A stretch of 64,000 bases of DNA from JADCRZ01 sp037718865 (GCA_037718865.1 JBBJMP010000023.1:1-64000), one strand, 5' to 3'. Numbered from the stretch's first letter, positions 8,807-18,590 are shown. The notes: generated by a model not told the origin, from the letters alone. A program made the numbers and translations.

Positions 8807-9220
8807 ATGAAAAAAACGCATATTATAATATTGGTTTGTATCGCGCTGTCAATTGCTGTTCTGATCAGTTTTATGGGTGACCTCTCCACCTACGAAACCA
8901 TTGCTTCTGCCAAACAAAAGAGTGGTAAAAATGTTACCATCATTGCAAAGCTGGACAATTCGAAGCCCATTAAATATGACCCGCGTACCAATCCTAATTT
9001 TACCAGTTTTCATATTTTAGATACGTTGGGAAACAAGGCCCAGGTAGTATATCACTATGAAAAGCCTTATGATATAGAAAAGGCGGAGCGCATCGTGTTA
9101 AAGGGGAAAATGAGAGGAGATGTATTTGAAATTACCAGCAAGGATGGAATACTTATAAAATGCCCCTCCAAATATAAAGACGACCCTAAAGCAGCGCACA
9201 ACAATTTGAGTCAAAATTAA
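8807..9220 (+). CDS. ccmE: Cytochrome c maturation haem chaperone CcmE
   Basis: 137 aa with one N-terminal signal anchor (residues 5-23) and an OB-fold-like periplasmic domain (VTIIAKLDNSKPIKY...AERIVLKGKMRGDVFEI). CcmE carries haem covalently from CcmC to CcmF in the periplasm. The usual haem-binding His of HxxxY is replaced: the motif is CPSKY, with Cys119 and Tyr123, the CxxxY variant described for Desulfovibrio-type CcmE. It stands 8 bp before ccmF, so the two form an operon. A near-consensus TAACTTCG box is at 8781-8788. CcmA-D are not in the window. Confidence 0.88.
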   Translation: MKKTHIIILVCIALSIAVLISFMGDLSTYETIASAKQKSGKNVTIIAKLDNSKPIKYDPRTNPNFTSFHILDTLGNKAQVVYHYEKPYDIEKAERIVLKGKMRGDVFEITSKDGILIKCPSKYKDDPKAAHNNLSQN

Positions 9221-9228
9221 TTTCGTAA

Positions 9229-11676
9229 ATGGAGTATACTGGAGAACACCTGTTGCCCGGTCGATTGGGCCACTTTTTTGTATTACTTTCCTTTGTGGCT
9301 TCATTAGTAGCCACAATATCCTATTTTAAATCAGCCAACGCTAATATCAGGGAAGAAGCCGCCAGTTGGAAACGGTTAGGTAGAATTGGTTTTATATTGG
9401 ATGGCTTTTCAGTATTTGCTGTTTTTTCCATATTACTATACATTGTTGCCACGCACAAGTTTGAATATTTGTACGCATGGAACCATTCCAGCAGATCGCT
9501 GAATTTCAATTATCTGTTAAGCTGTATCTGGGAAGGCCAGGAAGGAAGTTTTCTTCTGTGGACCATCTGGCATGTCGTTCTCGGAGGCATTCTCCTGAAA
9601 ACCGCCGGACAATGGGAAGCACCGGTGATGACCGTAATTAGTTTTATACAGATGTGCCTGGCCACTATGATCATGGGCATATATGTTTTTGGAAGTAAAA
9701 TAGGCAGCAACCCATTTTTACTGGTTCGCGAATTTTACCAGGATGCTCCCATATTCAGTCGTCCGGATTACCTCAGCCTTGGACAGATGCAGGATGGGCA
9801 GGGGTTGAATCAATTACTGCAAAATTATTGGATGGTTATCCATCCCCCTGTGTTATTCCTTGGCTTTGCTTCTGTTATTGTTCCGTTTGCCTATGCCATT
9901 GCCGGGCTCTGGAAAAAGAATTATAATGGCTGGACAAAAGCCGCTGTTCCCTGGGCGCTGTTTTCAACCTGTATTTTGGGCACAGGCATACTGATGGGCG
10001 CTGCCTGGGCTTATGAATCGCTGACCTTTGGTGGCTACTGGGCCTGGGACCCTGTGGAAAATGCTTCACTGGTTCCCTGGCTGGTGATGGTTGCCGGCAT
10101 GCATACGCTTGTTATTTACAATGCCACCGGCCATTCTTTAAGGCCCACTTACCTGTTTTTTATACTGTCTTTCGTCTTCATCCTCTATTCTACTTATTTA
10201 ACCCGTAGCGGTGACCTGCAGGATACTTCGGTGCATGCATTTACCAGCCTGGGCATGAACTGGCAGTTGCGGATATTCGTTCTGGCCATTTCTGTTCCTT
10301 CCCTCGTTTTGTTCTTTAAGCGTTTTAAAGCCATTCCGTCTATCGCCAAAGAGGAAAGCACCTACTCCCGTGAGTTCTGGATGTTTATTGGCTCCCTTGT
10401 ATTCTTTTTATCGGCATTGTTTATTATCATCGCCACTTCCCTGCCGGTGATCAACAAGATCTTTCATACCAGTTTGGCGATGGGTGAAGACGTTGAATTC
10501 GCTTATAACCGGATAGAGGTATTTGTAGCCATTTTGATTGGAATACTTACTGCTGTTTCTCAGTATTTGAAATACCGGAATACAACCAAACAGTACTTTT
10601 TAAAAAAGATCGCTGTGCCTACAGGTATTTCTGTTGTTATTTGTCTGCTGATCGGCCTGTTTGGTAATATAAATTACGATAAGTACGGGCCAGGGTTTTT
10701 GGCGGCCATCCATGTTGCTTTATTTGCAGCCATTTATACCGTAGTGTCTAACGCTTTTTATGTCTGGGCCGGATTAAACAATAAATTCAAGGCTGCCGGG
10801 GCGTCCATAGCCCATGTCGGATTCGGATTAATGCTGGCCGGCATATTGATTTCTTCGTCCAAGAAAGAGGTCCTTTCATACAATACAACCGGTATTAATT
10901 TACGGTTCGATCCCCAGTCTAAAGAAAAGTCACAGGAAAATATCACCCTGATCAAAAGCATCCGGACAGACATGGGTAAATACCATGCAACTTATTTGAA
11001 CAGTGATTCTACGGACCGGAATGGAACCATGATGTATTTCAGGATCAATTTCAGAAAGAAGGATAGCGCCGAAGAATTTACCCTATTCCCCAACCTGATC
11101 AGGAACACCAAAGGGCAAGAGGGCTTCTCCAACAATCCTGATAGCAAACATTATTGGAACAAAGACATTTTTTCATATATCAGTTACGCTGATAATATGG
11201 ACAAGGAATCAGACACCATTCAGTTCAAAAGTTATCCGGTAGACATAAATGATACGATCTATTATTCTAACGGTTACATTATATTGAACAAAGTAGTGGC
11301 TAATCCATTTAATGAAAGATACCAGTTCACTGCTGCGGATACCGCGTTGATGGCCGATATTACCCTTGTAACCAAAGAGGGGAGAGAATATAAAGCACTT
11401 CCTGTTTTTTATGTAAAAGATAACCAACCGCGGTATATCCTCGATACCGTTTTTGCACAAAATGTGGCAATAGGCTTCAGCCGGGTATTAAACAATAAAA
11501 AAATAGAATTACAGGTTAAAGAATCTAATAAACTCGTTCCCTTCGTAGCTTTGAAAGTATACGAATTCCCCTTTATTAACGTTCTATGGTTGGGAAGTTT
11601 TGTGATGATCACAGGTTTCGTGATGAGTATTCTGCGCCGGGTTAAATTAAACCGCGCAATGAAATCTGCGGTGTAG
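9229..11676 (+). CDS. ccmF: Cytochrome c assembly protein CcmF/CcsA family
   Basis: Large polytopic inner-membrane protein of 815 aa with more than ten helices. The haem-handling WWD signature is GGYWAWDPVENASLVPW at about residues 268-284, and conserved His residues occur in periplasmic loops (WMVIHPPVLFLGF). A large soluble periplasmic domain precedes the last helix. It receives haem from CcmE and ligates it to apocytochrome c. Together with the CxxxY CcmE it forms a minimal pair here. Confidence 0.92.
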   Translation: MEYTGEHLLPGRLGHFFVLLSFVASLVATISYFKSANANIREEAASWKRLGRIGFILDGFSVFAVFSILLYIVATHKFEYLYAWNHSSRSLNFNYLLSCIWEGQEGSFLLWTIWHVVLGGILLKTAGQWEAPVMTVISFIQMCLATMIMGIYVFGSKIGSNPFLLVREFYQDAPIFSRPDYLSLGQMQDGQGLNQLLQNYWMVIHPPVLFLGFASVIVPFAYAIAGLWKKNYNGWTKAAVPWALFSTCILGTGILMGAAWAYESLTFGGYWAWDPVENASLVPWLVMVAGMHTLVIYNATGHSLRPTYLFFILSFVFILYSTYLTRSGDLQDTSVHAFTSLGMNWQLRIFVLAISVPSLVLFFKRFKAIPSIAKEESTYSREFWMFIGSLVFFLSALFIIIATSLPVINKIFHTSLAMGEDVEFAYNRIEVFVAILIGILTAVSQYLKYRNTTKQYFLKKIAVPTGISVVICLLIGLFGNINYDKYGPGFLAAIHVALFAAIYTVVSNAFYVWAGLNNKFKAAGASIAHVGFGLMLAGILISSSKKEVLSYNTTGINLRFDPQSKEKSQENITLIKSIRTDMGKYHATYLNSDSTDRNGTMMYFRINFRKKDSAEEFTLFPNLIRNTKGQEGFSNNPDSKHYWNKDIFSYISYADNMDKESDTIQFKSYPVDINDTIYYSNGYIILNKVVANPFNERYQFTAADTALMADITLVTKEGREYKALPVFYVKDNQPRYILDTVFAQNVAIGFSRVLNNKKIELQVKESNKLVPFVALKVYEFPFINVLWLGSFVMITGFVMSILRRVKLNRAMKSAV

Positions 11677-11745
11677 GGGTCTAAGGTTACCTGCTTGTCT
11701 TCTCATGTATTAATTGGTTCAGGATTTTTTCTATTTTTACCATCA

Positions 11746-12384
11746 ATGATTGTTATCAGCAATACATTCCGGTCATTTAGTCTAAGGCCCTTTCTTATAC
11801 CGATATTGATGATGCTTGCGCATCACTCCATGTCACAAAATAAGTCTCCTTATGGCGTTCGTGATACGTTGACCGTTGCCGTCATTGTGTATAAAGGTGA
11901 CACCATCCCCTATGGTGAATTGGCAAATCACTATGTTAGCGCTCCAATGCCCCCGGCCATGAAGGCCCGGATGAAAGAATGGACCCGTTTGCGCAATGCC
12001 GTATATGTAACCTACCCTTATGCACGTAAAGCCGGAGCGATTCTGAATGAAATAAATGCAAACATGACAAACATTCGGATTAAGGATCAGCGAAAAGCCT
12101 ATATCCGGTCAAGGGAAAAAGAACTAAAAAAAGAATTTACCGAGCCGATTACCAATTTATCTGTATACCAGGGTAGGGTACTTATGAAACTTATTAACCG
12201 GCAAACCGGCAATAACTGCTACGAGATCGTGAAAGAATTCAAGGGAGGTTTTACGGCAAGATTTTATCAAACCGTTGCTTTCTTTTTCAACAGCAGCTTA
12301 AAGCAGCCTTATCTTCCCGAAGGCGATGATCAGCAGATTGAAATGATCGTTCAGGAAATTGAAAGGATGTATGGAATAAGGTAA
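11746..12384 (+). CDS. DUF4294-family secreted protein
   Basis: About 212 aa from ATG 11746. The frame opens 51 bp earlier at a TTG, but the ATG gives a cleaner signal peptide (FLIPILMMLAHHSMSQ). The body has the DUF4294 pattern: DTIPYGEL, RLRNAVYVTYPYARKAG, and a helical RKAYIRSREKELKKEF. Biochemical function is unknown. It follows ccmF by 69 bp. Its stop codon abuts the stop of the convergent rfaE2-like gene. Confidence 0.78.
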   Translation: MIVISNTFRSFSLRPFLIPILMMLAHHSMSQNKSPYGVRDTLTVAVIVYKGDTIPYGELANHYVSAPMPPAMKARMKEWTRLRNAVYVTYPYARKAGAILNEINANMTNIRIKDQRKAYIRSREKELKKEFTEPITNLSVYQGRVLMKLINRQTGNNCYEIVKEFKGGFTARFYQTVAFFFNSSLKQPYLPEGDDQQIEMIVQEIERMYGIR

Positions 12385-12876
12385 CTACTGATCATTCATT
12401 TTATGAATGATGTCTGTCGTTGAAAAACCGGCTAGTATGGGATTGATCACTACTCTTCCGCCATTTGCTATCACTTCCTTCGCTCCTACAATCTCCTCAA
12501 TTGAATAATCACCTCCTTTAACCAGTACGTCGGGAAGCACCTTTAAGATGAGTTCGAGGGGTGTATCTTCTTCAAAAACCAATACTGCATCTGTCATCAA
12601 CAGGGAAGCCAGCAATAACGATCGGGAAACCTGGTCATTAAAGGGCCGGTTTTCTCCTTTTAACTTTTTAACCGAAGCGTCTGCGTTTACTCCAACGATT
12701 AAAATATCAGCTTCTTTTGCTGCTTGTGATAAAGAATAAATGTGTCCCTGGTGTAGTATATCGAAGCAGCCATTGGTAAAAACCGTTTTTTTATCCAACA
12801 GTTTCCATCGCGATATCTGCTGTAACAGCGCAGGCAGCGTAAAGATTTTATGTTGTATGAAGCCCGGATTTTTCAT
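12385..12876 (-). CDS. rfaE2: Cytidylyltransferase-family protein, RfaE2 (heptose 1-phosphate adenylyltransferase)-like
   Basis: Nucleotidyltransferase of about 163 aa equivalent to the C-terminal half of HldE. Motifs are FTNGCFDILHQGHIYSL (the HxGH site), NADASVKKLKG, RPF, and VKGGDYSIEEIVGA near the end. Family members activate heptose 1-phosphate with ATP for LPS inner-core synthesis. The start is placed at ATG 12876 (MKNPGFIQHK) rather than 12930. This overlaps the end of the upstream membrane-protein gene by 29 bp and suggests translational coupling. The kinase half (RfaE1) is not in the window. Confidence 0.85.
   Translation of the reverse strand: MKNPGFIQHKIFTLPALLQQISRWKLLDKKTVFTNGCFDILHQGHIYSLSQAAKEADILIVGVNADASVKKLKGENRPFNDQVSRSLLLASLLMTDAVLVFEEDTPLELILKVLPDVLVKGGDYSIEEIVGAKEVIANGGRVVINPILAGFSTTDIIHKMNDQ
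12391..12411. terminator. Perfect hairpin at the convergent 3' ends
   Basis: ATCATTCAT-TTT-ATGAATGAT forms a 9-bp perfect stem with a 3-base loop, just past the DUF4294 stop and inside the last codons of the rfaE2-like gene. No T tract follows, so termination is only a suggestion; it could protect both 3' ends. Confidence 0.35.
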
Positions 12877-13879
12877 GTGTGTTTTTTTTTCGGTTAAGAA
12901 CAGGTAACAGGCCCAGACTGATAAATCCAAAAACCAGGACCATAAAAAACTGCAACAACCATAACAGCCATCCGAAAGCCTTGCCTATGTTTTCACTGAT
13001 ACCGTATAACATCATTGTTTCCTGAACCAATACAGGGTAAGCGCCTATACCTCCCTGGGTTGCAATCATACCGACACTGCCCATTGACAACACGGAAAAA
13101 GCTTCTTTAACCCCATACGGTTCCGTTTGTTGCATGGCCAGGAAGCCGATACGGATACTATACAGGTAACAAACCCAGATGAGCGCGGTGTGAAAGAAAA
13201 ACCAGCCCTTTTGTTTAACGTCCTTTACGCTGACAATCCCCTGCCAAATGCCTTTAAACAGGGATTTTATTTTTATAATAAAAGCAACATGTGCATAACG
13301 GCGGAAGATAAAACGGACAAGTAAAAATAACATAATCAGTATGGCTAAACCGATTACGATCCGCCAGGGGGTGAAGCTACCGGTTTTGCTTTTAAGCAAG
13401 TTGCCTAGCATGTCTCCCGCAAAACTGCCGATTATGTCGATCTGTAAAAGGATAGTAATAGCAAATACAATAATCAGGCAGACAAGATCAAAAGCCCTTT
13501 CCGCTACAATCGTCCCAACAAGTTTATCGACCGGCACTTTTTCATACCTTGCCAGAATAGAACATTTCAATACTTCACCCAGGCGGGGAATAGCAAGGTT
13601 GGCGAGGTAACCTACCAAAACGGCCAGAAAAGTATTTATGATGGACGGCTTATAGCCCAGCGGCTGCATTAATATTTTCCACCGTAAAGCCCTGCTGTAA
13701 TGGCTGATCAGCAGAATGATCACAACCGGTGCAACTAACCAGTAATCTGCATTCTGGATGGCTGCCCTGATTTCAACCCAATCATCTTTTTCAATCTTGC
13801 TGACAGACCACCAAACCAAAAAAATACCTATTCCTAAAAACAAAAGATATTGGAAGATGCTAAGGATATTTTTTTTCAT
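12848..13879 (-). CDS. Lysylphosphatidylglycerol synthase TM-region (UPF0104) flippase-like protein
   Basis: Inner-membrane protein of 343 aa with about eight helices. Characteristic motifs are YSRALRWKILMQPLGYKP, NLAIPRLGEVLKCSILARYEKVP, GTIVAERAFDLVCL and a late GSVGMIATQGGIGAYPVLV. This matches the membrane domain of MprF without the synthase half, a family usually annotated flippase-like. The lipid handled is unknown. Overlap with the rfaE2-like gene hints at an envelope glycolipid role (inference). Confidence 0.85.
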   Translation of the reverse strand: MKKNILSIFQYLLFLGIGIFLVWWSVSKIEKDDWVEIRAAIQNADYWLVAPVVIILLISHYSRALRWKILMQPLGYKPSIINTFLAVLVGYLANLAIPRLGEVLKCSILARYEKVPVDKLVGTIVAERAFDLVCLIIVFAITILLQIDIIGSFAGDMLGNLLKSKTGSFTPWRIVIGLAILIMLFLLVRFIFRRYAHVAFIIKIKSLFKGIWQGIVSVKDVKQKGWFFFHTALIWVCYLYSIRIGFLAMQQTEPYGVKEAFSVLSMGSVGMIATQGGIGAYPVLVQETMMLYGISENIGKAFGWLLWLLQFFMVLVFGFISLGLLPVLNRKKNTHEKSGLHTT

Positions 13880-13936
13880 AAAGTTAAAGTGATACTGAAA
13901 TGCTCAGAAGCATAAAAATACAATAAATCCATTTTC

Positions 13937-14785
13937 TTAATCGTTTAAACGCATATTGTCTATCAATCTTACTTCATGAATATAAGCTGCGGCCAGTGCA
14001 ATAAGGGGCGCATTGCCATCCCAGTTAGTCACCGGTTGCAGTGAGGAGGCATGAGCGATTTCAAGGTAGTCTGGTACAAGGTCGTTTTGCTCCAGCTTCA
14101 TTCTGCCATCGGTTATCAGTTTGCCTAAAGAACCCGGTCGTATGTTTTCTTTTATATTTTTCAACACATCGTGAATGGCCAGCGCTTTTTTTCTATCCTG
14201 CTCCGTTAACCGCATATTTCTACTGCTCATCGCCAGTCCGTCGGATTCGCGAACAGTAGGGCAGGTATGTAACACAACATTCGATTCAATCATTTGTATT
14301 AACCGCTTTACCACCAGGCACTGCTGGTAGTCTTTCTGGCCCATATACAGATGGTTGGGTTGAACAACATCAAGCAAACGGTGCATGACCTGGCATACTC
14401 CCTGGAAATGACCCGGGCGATATTTCCCCTCAAGAATATCCTCCAGGTTACCAAGATCGTACTGTGGCAGTTGCCCGGTGCCGTTAGGATAAATTTCATT
14501 TACTTCCGGTAAAAAAAGAATGTCAACGCCGGATTGTTCAAGCAGGTACACATCTTGTTCGATGGTAAGCGGGTATCTACGGAAGTCGGCCGGATCATTA
14601 AACTGCGTTGGATTTATAAAAATACTGCAAACCGTCAGATCAGTAGACAACATGGACGATTCCAGTAACGATTGATGTCCCGGGTGAAGAGCGCCCATGG
14701 TAGGCACAAACCCCGTTTTCTTCCCAGCTGCTTTACATGATATGATGTACCCCGCCAATTCCATTGAATTTTTAAAAAGGATCAT
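13937..14785 (-). CDS. panC: Pantoate--beta-alanine ligase
   Basis: 282 aa, normal length. It condenses pantoate and beta-alanine with ATP to give pantothenate. The nucleotide-binding HIGH-type motif is VPTMGALHPGH at residues 27-37, followed by YMGQKDYQQC and the KMSKS-like loop ESDGLAMSSRNMRL. panD is not adjacent. The gene is divergent from the starch-synthase-like gene, a neighbourhood common in Bacteroidota. Confidence 0.95.
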   Translation of the reverse strand: MILFKNSMELAGYIISCKAAGKKTGFVPTMGALHPGHQSLLESSMLSTDLTVCSIFINPTQFNDPADFRRYPLTIEQDVYLLEQSGVDILFLPEVNEIYPNGTGQLPQYDLGNLEDILEGKYRPGHFQGVCQVMHRLLDVVQPNHLYMGQKDYQQCLVVKRLIQMIESNVVLHTCPTVRESDGLAMSSRNMRLTEQDRKKALAIHDVLKNIKENIRPGSLGKLITDGRMKLEQNDLVPDYLEIAHASSLQPVTNWDGNAPLIALAAAYIHEVRLIDNMRLND

Positions 14786-14843
14786 GTTGTATGACTTTTG
14801 TCATCCTGTAATCGGCTATGGTACTAATTTCCATTTAATACCT

Positions 14844-14851
14844 TAACTTTG
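14844..14851 (+). promoter_or_regulatory. TAnnTTTG -7 box before the starch-synthase-like gene
   Basis: TAACTTTG, exact consensus, about 57 bases upstream of the ATG at 14909. A well-placed TTTG -33 box is not obvious. Confidence 0.5.
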
Positions 14852-14908
14852 CAGCCTAAATTTTATAAGCATTTCCATTAATATATTTCTCATCAATATT
14901 AACCGATA

Positions 14909-15721
14909 ATGTCAACAAAGAAAAGAATTTTATTTATTGCTCATGAAATGTCACCCTATCTGGAAATGACAGAATTTGCCGAGATCGTTAACAAATTAGC
15001 TATCAAGGCAAATGACGGCGGGTTTGAAGTAAGGTGCATCATGCCTCGTTTTGGAGTCGTTAATGAAAGAAGGCATCGTTTACATGAGGTAGTACGCTTG
15101 TCGGGTATTAATGTTTCTGTTGACAATGACGATTATCCTTTACAGATCAAAGTAGCTTCTTTACCAAATGCACGTTTGCAAGTCTACTTTTTAGACAATG
15201 AAGACCTTTTTAAGCGGAAATATATTTTTCACGACGAGCATGAAAAATGGTATGAGGACAACGCGTTAAGGACAGTATTCTTCTGCAAAGGTGCTTTGGA
15301 AACGGTTAAAAAATTCGGATGGCCACCCGACATCATCCATTGCAGTGGATGGATGACCAGTCTTATTCCCATGTATCTTAAAACCGTTTACAAAAAGGAA
15401 CCTGTGTTTACGCATAGCAAGGTGATCTATACGATCGGGCAAAATACATTCAAAGAGAAATTGGGAAACGACTTTATCAAAACTGCGAACATACATGCCA
15501 ACATAAAAGACAAGGACCTCGAACCTTTTAAAGAAGCCACCAATACCGCACTGTTCAAGGGAGGTGCACTGCACGCTGATGCGGTCAGCTTTGGCGCTGA
15601 AAAAGTAGAAAAAAATCTTCAGGAAGAATTCGGTAAAGTAAGGGGTAAAAAAGTTTTAGCTTTTAATGCCGAGTCTGATTTAACAGACTATTTACAATTA
15701 TATGCCGACCTTGCCAAATAA
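14909..15721 (+). CDS. Glycogen/starch synthase, short Bacteroidota form
   Basis: 270 aa, equivalent to the N-terminal half of GlgA (GT5). The N-terminus KRILFIAHEMSPYLEMTEFAEIVNKLA corresponds to the ADP-glucose-binding region, then IMPRFGVVNERRHRLHEVVRLS and WPPDIIHCSGWMTSLIPMYLK. The C-terminal GT-B lobe of full-length synthases is missing. The classical KTGGLAD motif reads LEMTEFAE here. Short forms of this kind are common in the phylum, so this is not a local truncation, but catalysis is unproven. It is followed by the DUF4270 lipoprotein gene. Confidence 0.8.
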   Translation: MSTKKRILFIAHEMSPYLEMTEFAEIVNKLAIKANDGGFEVRCIMPRFGVVNERRHRLHEVVRLSGINVSVDNDDYPLQIKVASLPNARLQVYFLDNEDLFKRKYIFHDEHEKWYEDNALRTVFFCKGALETVKKFGWPPDIIHCSGWMTSLIPMYLKTVYKKEPVFTHSKVIYTIGQNTFKEKLGNDFIKTANIHANIKDKDLEPFKEATNTALFKGGALHADAVSFGAEKVEKNLQEEFGKVRGKKVLAFNAESDLTDYLQLYADLAK

Positions 15722-15777
15722 TAACATACTGTAATCCATTACCTTGGACTATTCTGTAACCCAATCAATATTCATTA

Positions 15778-17214
15778 GTGAAGCACTTTCTTACTGCGTT
15801 TTTTTTCATTGTTACCATACTGATCCTTGAACAATCCTGTCAAAAAATTGATACTACCGATCTGGGTGTTGATTTAATTCCTGCTGTTGATAATGTAAAT
15901 ACATTTGATACCACTCTTGAAGTAATTACAGGCAATAGTTTTTTGACCGATTCAAGCATTATTATCAGAACTGAAGATCATGCGTTGGGTGTTATGGAAG
16001 ATCCTGAATTTGGCAAAACATCTGCTGACATTTATTTCAATATACTACCCTCCACCTCACTTAATCCGTTTCCTAACAAGGACTCTATCAAAGGAATGAT
16101 CGACTCGGTAGTTTTGTCATTGGCTTTTGCGGGCCTTTACGGAGATTCCAATTCCATTGAAAATATAAGTGTTTATGAAATCGACCCAACAGCCAGGCTT
16201 GTAGATTCTTCTTACCCGATCAGTACACCGGATTTTCCGGTACTGCTTACACCCCTGGGTGAAAAAACGGTTAACTTTGAAACACTGAACGATCCGCAAA
16301 CCGTTAAACAGGGAAAAGACATTCTTACCGAAACAAGTGTTTTGCGCATCAGGTTAAATAAATCACTGGGTGAACGTTTGGCCAGGTACGATTCGACCAA
16401 AGAGTACAAGACCGATTCCGGTTTTACCAGCTTTTTTAAAGGACTTGCCATCAGGACAGATTCAGTTCGTTCAGCCAGGAAGAAAGCACTGGCCTACTTT
16501 AAATTGTCTGACAATACAAAAACAAGGCTAACCGTTTATTACAGAACAACGATTAACGGCGTAACCGATACTACGTTCGCCAATTTTATATACAAGACAG
16601 CTGTCAGCGCGAAAAGTGCCAATGTGATCAGACGGAACTTTGCAGGTACCAGTTATGGCGGTAACATTGCGAATACGAACGTTAACAAGGAAAAGATTTA
16701 CATCCAGTCAAGCCCCGGCTCCTTTGCCAAAATAACCATTCCCGGTTTGAAGACCCTTACAAACCGGGTAATTCATAACGCAATACTTATTGTTGAAAAA
16801 CTGCCGTCTGCAGAGGATCATTTTTTTACTCCGCCTTTTTTATTCCTCGATGTATGGGATACTACCAGGAACCGCTACATAACGGTACAAAATGATTTCA
16901 TTGAAGATAACCAGGGTTCCTATAATTTATTCGATTTCGGCGGAAATATTAAGAATAACACCTACTCGTTTAATGTTTCCAGGCATGTGCAGGGAATCAT
17001 TTCTCGTAAGGAATCCATATATCCTTTCCGGTTATATGGCTCTTATGAAACCAGGCCGTTATATGCTAGACCTGATGTGAAAATTACTGATATTGATCCT
17101 GTTCCTCACTTCTATTATGTAAATCCCCAGATAGCCAGAGGAAGAGTCGTGGTCGGCGGCGGCATTCATCCCGCCCAGAAGATGCGCCTGAGAATAATTT
17201 ATTCTAAAATTTGA
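15778..17214 (+). CDS. DUF4270-family lipoprotein
   Basis: 478 aa from a GTG start. The N-terminal signal ends in a lipobox-like LEQSC at about residue 21, so the protein is probably anchored in the outer membrane or exposed at the surface. The body has the DUF4270 features TTDLGVDLIP, repeated beta-rich segments and a C-terminal VVVGGGIHPAQKMRLRIIYS. The function is unknown. It follows the starch-synthase-like gene, a conserved pairing. Confidence 0.82.
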   Translation: MKHFLTAFFFIVTILILEQSCQKIDTTDLGVDLIPAVDNVNTFDTTLEVITGNSFLTDSSIIIRTEDHALGVMEDPEFGKTSADIYFNILPSTSLNPFPNKDSIKGMIDSVVLSLAFAGLYGDSNSIENISVYEIDPTARLVDSSYPISTPDFPVLLTPLGEKTVNFETLNDPQTVKQGKDILTETSVLRIRLNKSLGERLARYDSTKEYKTDSGFTSFFKGLAIRTDSVRSARKKALAYFKLSDNTKTRLTVYYRTTINGVTDTTFANFIYKTAVSAKSANVIRRNFAGTSYGGNIANTNVNKEKIYIQSSPGSFAKITIPGLKTLTNRVIHNAILIVEKLPSAEDHFFTPPFLFLDVWDTTRNRYITVQNDFIEDNQGSYNLFDFGGNIKNNTYSFNVSRHVQGIISRKESIYPFRLYGSYETRPLYARPDVKITDIDPVPHFYYVNPQIARGRVVVGGGIHPAQKMRLRIIYSKI

Positions 17215-17222
17215 CGGTATAT

Positions 17223-17230
17223 TACCTTTG
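17223..17230 (+). promoter_or_regulatory. TAnnTTTG -7 box for metK
   Basis: TACCTTTG is an exact match, 88 bases before the metK ATG, just after the DUF4270 stop. The leader between them shows no recognisable SAM riboswitch. Confidence 0.55.
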
Positions 17231-17317
17231 ACGCAATTTAACATTCCTTTAATCGTTGAAGGATGACTATGTAAGTAGTCTTTAAACTTGTTTTTTAACC
17301 CAAACGTTATATTTCTT

Positions 17318-18571
17318 ATGTCTTATTTATTTACCTCTGAAAGTGTTTCCGAAGGCCATCCTGATAAAGTTGCCGACCAGATATCAGACGCTCTGATCGA
17401 CAACTTTTTAGCCTTTGACCCGAATTCCAAAGTTGCCTGTGAAACATTGGTGACAACCGGACAAGTAATGTTAGCGGGCGAAGTTAAAAGTAAAGCCTAT
17501 CTCGATGTACAGGAGATCGCCCGTGGGGTGATCCGCAAAATAGGTTATACAAAAAGCGAATACATGTTCGAAGCAAATTCCTGCGGCGTCTTATCTGCCA
17601 TTCACGAACAATCATCAGATATTAATCAAGGGGTAGATAAACTGAATAAAGAAGAGCAGGGAGCCGGCGACCAGGGAATGATGTTCGGATATGCTACCAA
17701 TGAAACGGAAGATTTTATGCCGCTGGCGTTAGACCTGGCACATAAGTTACTGATTGAACTCGCTGCATTGCGAAGGGAAAATGACCAGATTAAATACCTG
17801 CGCCCCGACGCCAAGAGCCAGGTTACCCTGGAATATAATGACGAAAACAAGCCCGTAAGGATAGATGCTATCGTGGTTTCTACGCAGCATGATGATTTCG
17901 ATACGGAAGCCAGTATGCTCGAAAAGATCAAAAATGAGATCATCAACATACTGATTCCCCGCGTAAAGGCCAAGTATACAAAATATGCTCATCTTTTTGA
18001 TGGCAATATCAAATACCATATTAACCCAACCGGCAAATTTGTCATCGGAGGACCGCATGGCGATACCGGTTTGACAGGCCGTAAAATCATTGTTGATACC
18101 TATGGCGGCAAAGGCGCACATGGGGGAGGGGCATTCAGCGGAAAAGACCCTTCCAAGGTTGACCGTTCGGCCGCTTATGCTACCCGTCATATTGCAAAAA
18201 ACCTGGTTGCCGCAGGGGTTTGCGATGAAATCCTCGTTCAGGTTTCCTATGCTATCGGTGTTGCACAGCCGACAAGTATCTATGTTAACACTTACGGAAC
18301 CGGAAAAGTAGGTATGTCTGACGGAGATATTGCCAAGAAAGTAAACGGCGTGTTCGATATGCGGCCATATTTTATAGAGCAGCGTCTTAAATTAAGAAAC
18401 CCGATTTATAGTGAAACTGCTGCCTACGGCCATATGGGACGTAAACCTGAAACGGTTACCAAAATTTTTGCAACGCCCGATGGACAGGAAAAAACGATGG
18501 AAGTTGAATTGTTTACCTGGGAAAAACTGGACTATGTAGAAAAAGTAAAATCAGAATTCGGCTTAAACTAA
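17318..18571 (+). CDS. metK: S-adenosylmethionine synthase
   Basis: 417 aa from ATG 17318 (MSYLFTSESVSEGHPDK). The frame's upstream TTG is unlikely, because the MetK N-terminus begins here. It makes SAM from methionine and ATP as a cytosolic tetramer. Motifs: SEGHPDKVADQISDA, GAGDQGMMFGYA, and the P-loop-like GGKGAHGGGAFSGKDPSKVDRS region. Length is slightly above the E. coli enzyme, with extra loop sequence at residues 150-190. It has its own promoter box and a terminator, so it is probably monocistronic. Confidence 0.97.
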   Translation: MSYLFTSESVSEGHPDKVADQISDALIDNFLAFDPNSKVACETLVTTGQVMLAGEVKSKAYLDVQEIARGVIRKIGYTKSEYMFEANSCGVLSAIHEQSSDINQGVDKLNKEEQGAGDQGMMFGYATNETEDFMPLALDLAHKLLIELAALRRENDQIKYLRPDAKSQVTLEYNDENKPVRIDAIVVSTQHDDFDTEASMLEKIKNEIINILIPRVKAKYTKYAHLFDGNIKYHINPTGKFVIGGPHGDTGLTGRKIIVDTYGGKGAHGGGAFSGKDPSKVDRSAAYATRHIAKNLVAAGVCDEILVQVSYAIGVAQPTSIYVNTYGTGKVGMSDGDIAKKVNGVFDMRPYFIEQRLKLRNPIYSETAAYGHMGRKPETVTKIFATPDGQEKTMEVELFTWEKLDYVEKVKSEFGLN

Positions 18572-18590
18572 ATTGGCAAATTATAATACG

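Noticed and set aside
17231..17317. SAM riboswitch before metK
   Set aside because: The leader is about 87 bases, AT-rich and lacks the helices of known SAM riboswitch classes.
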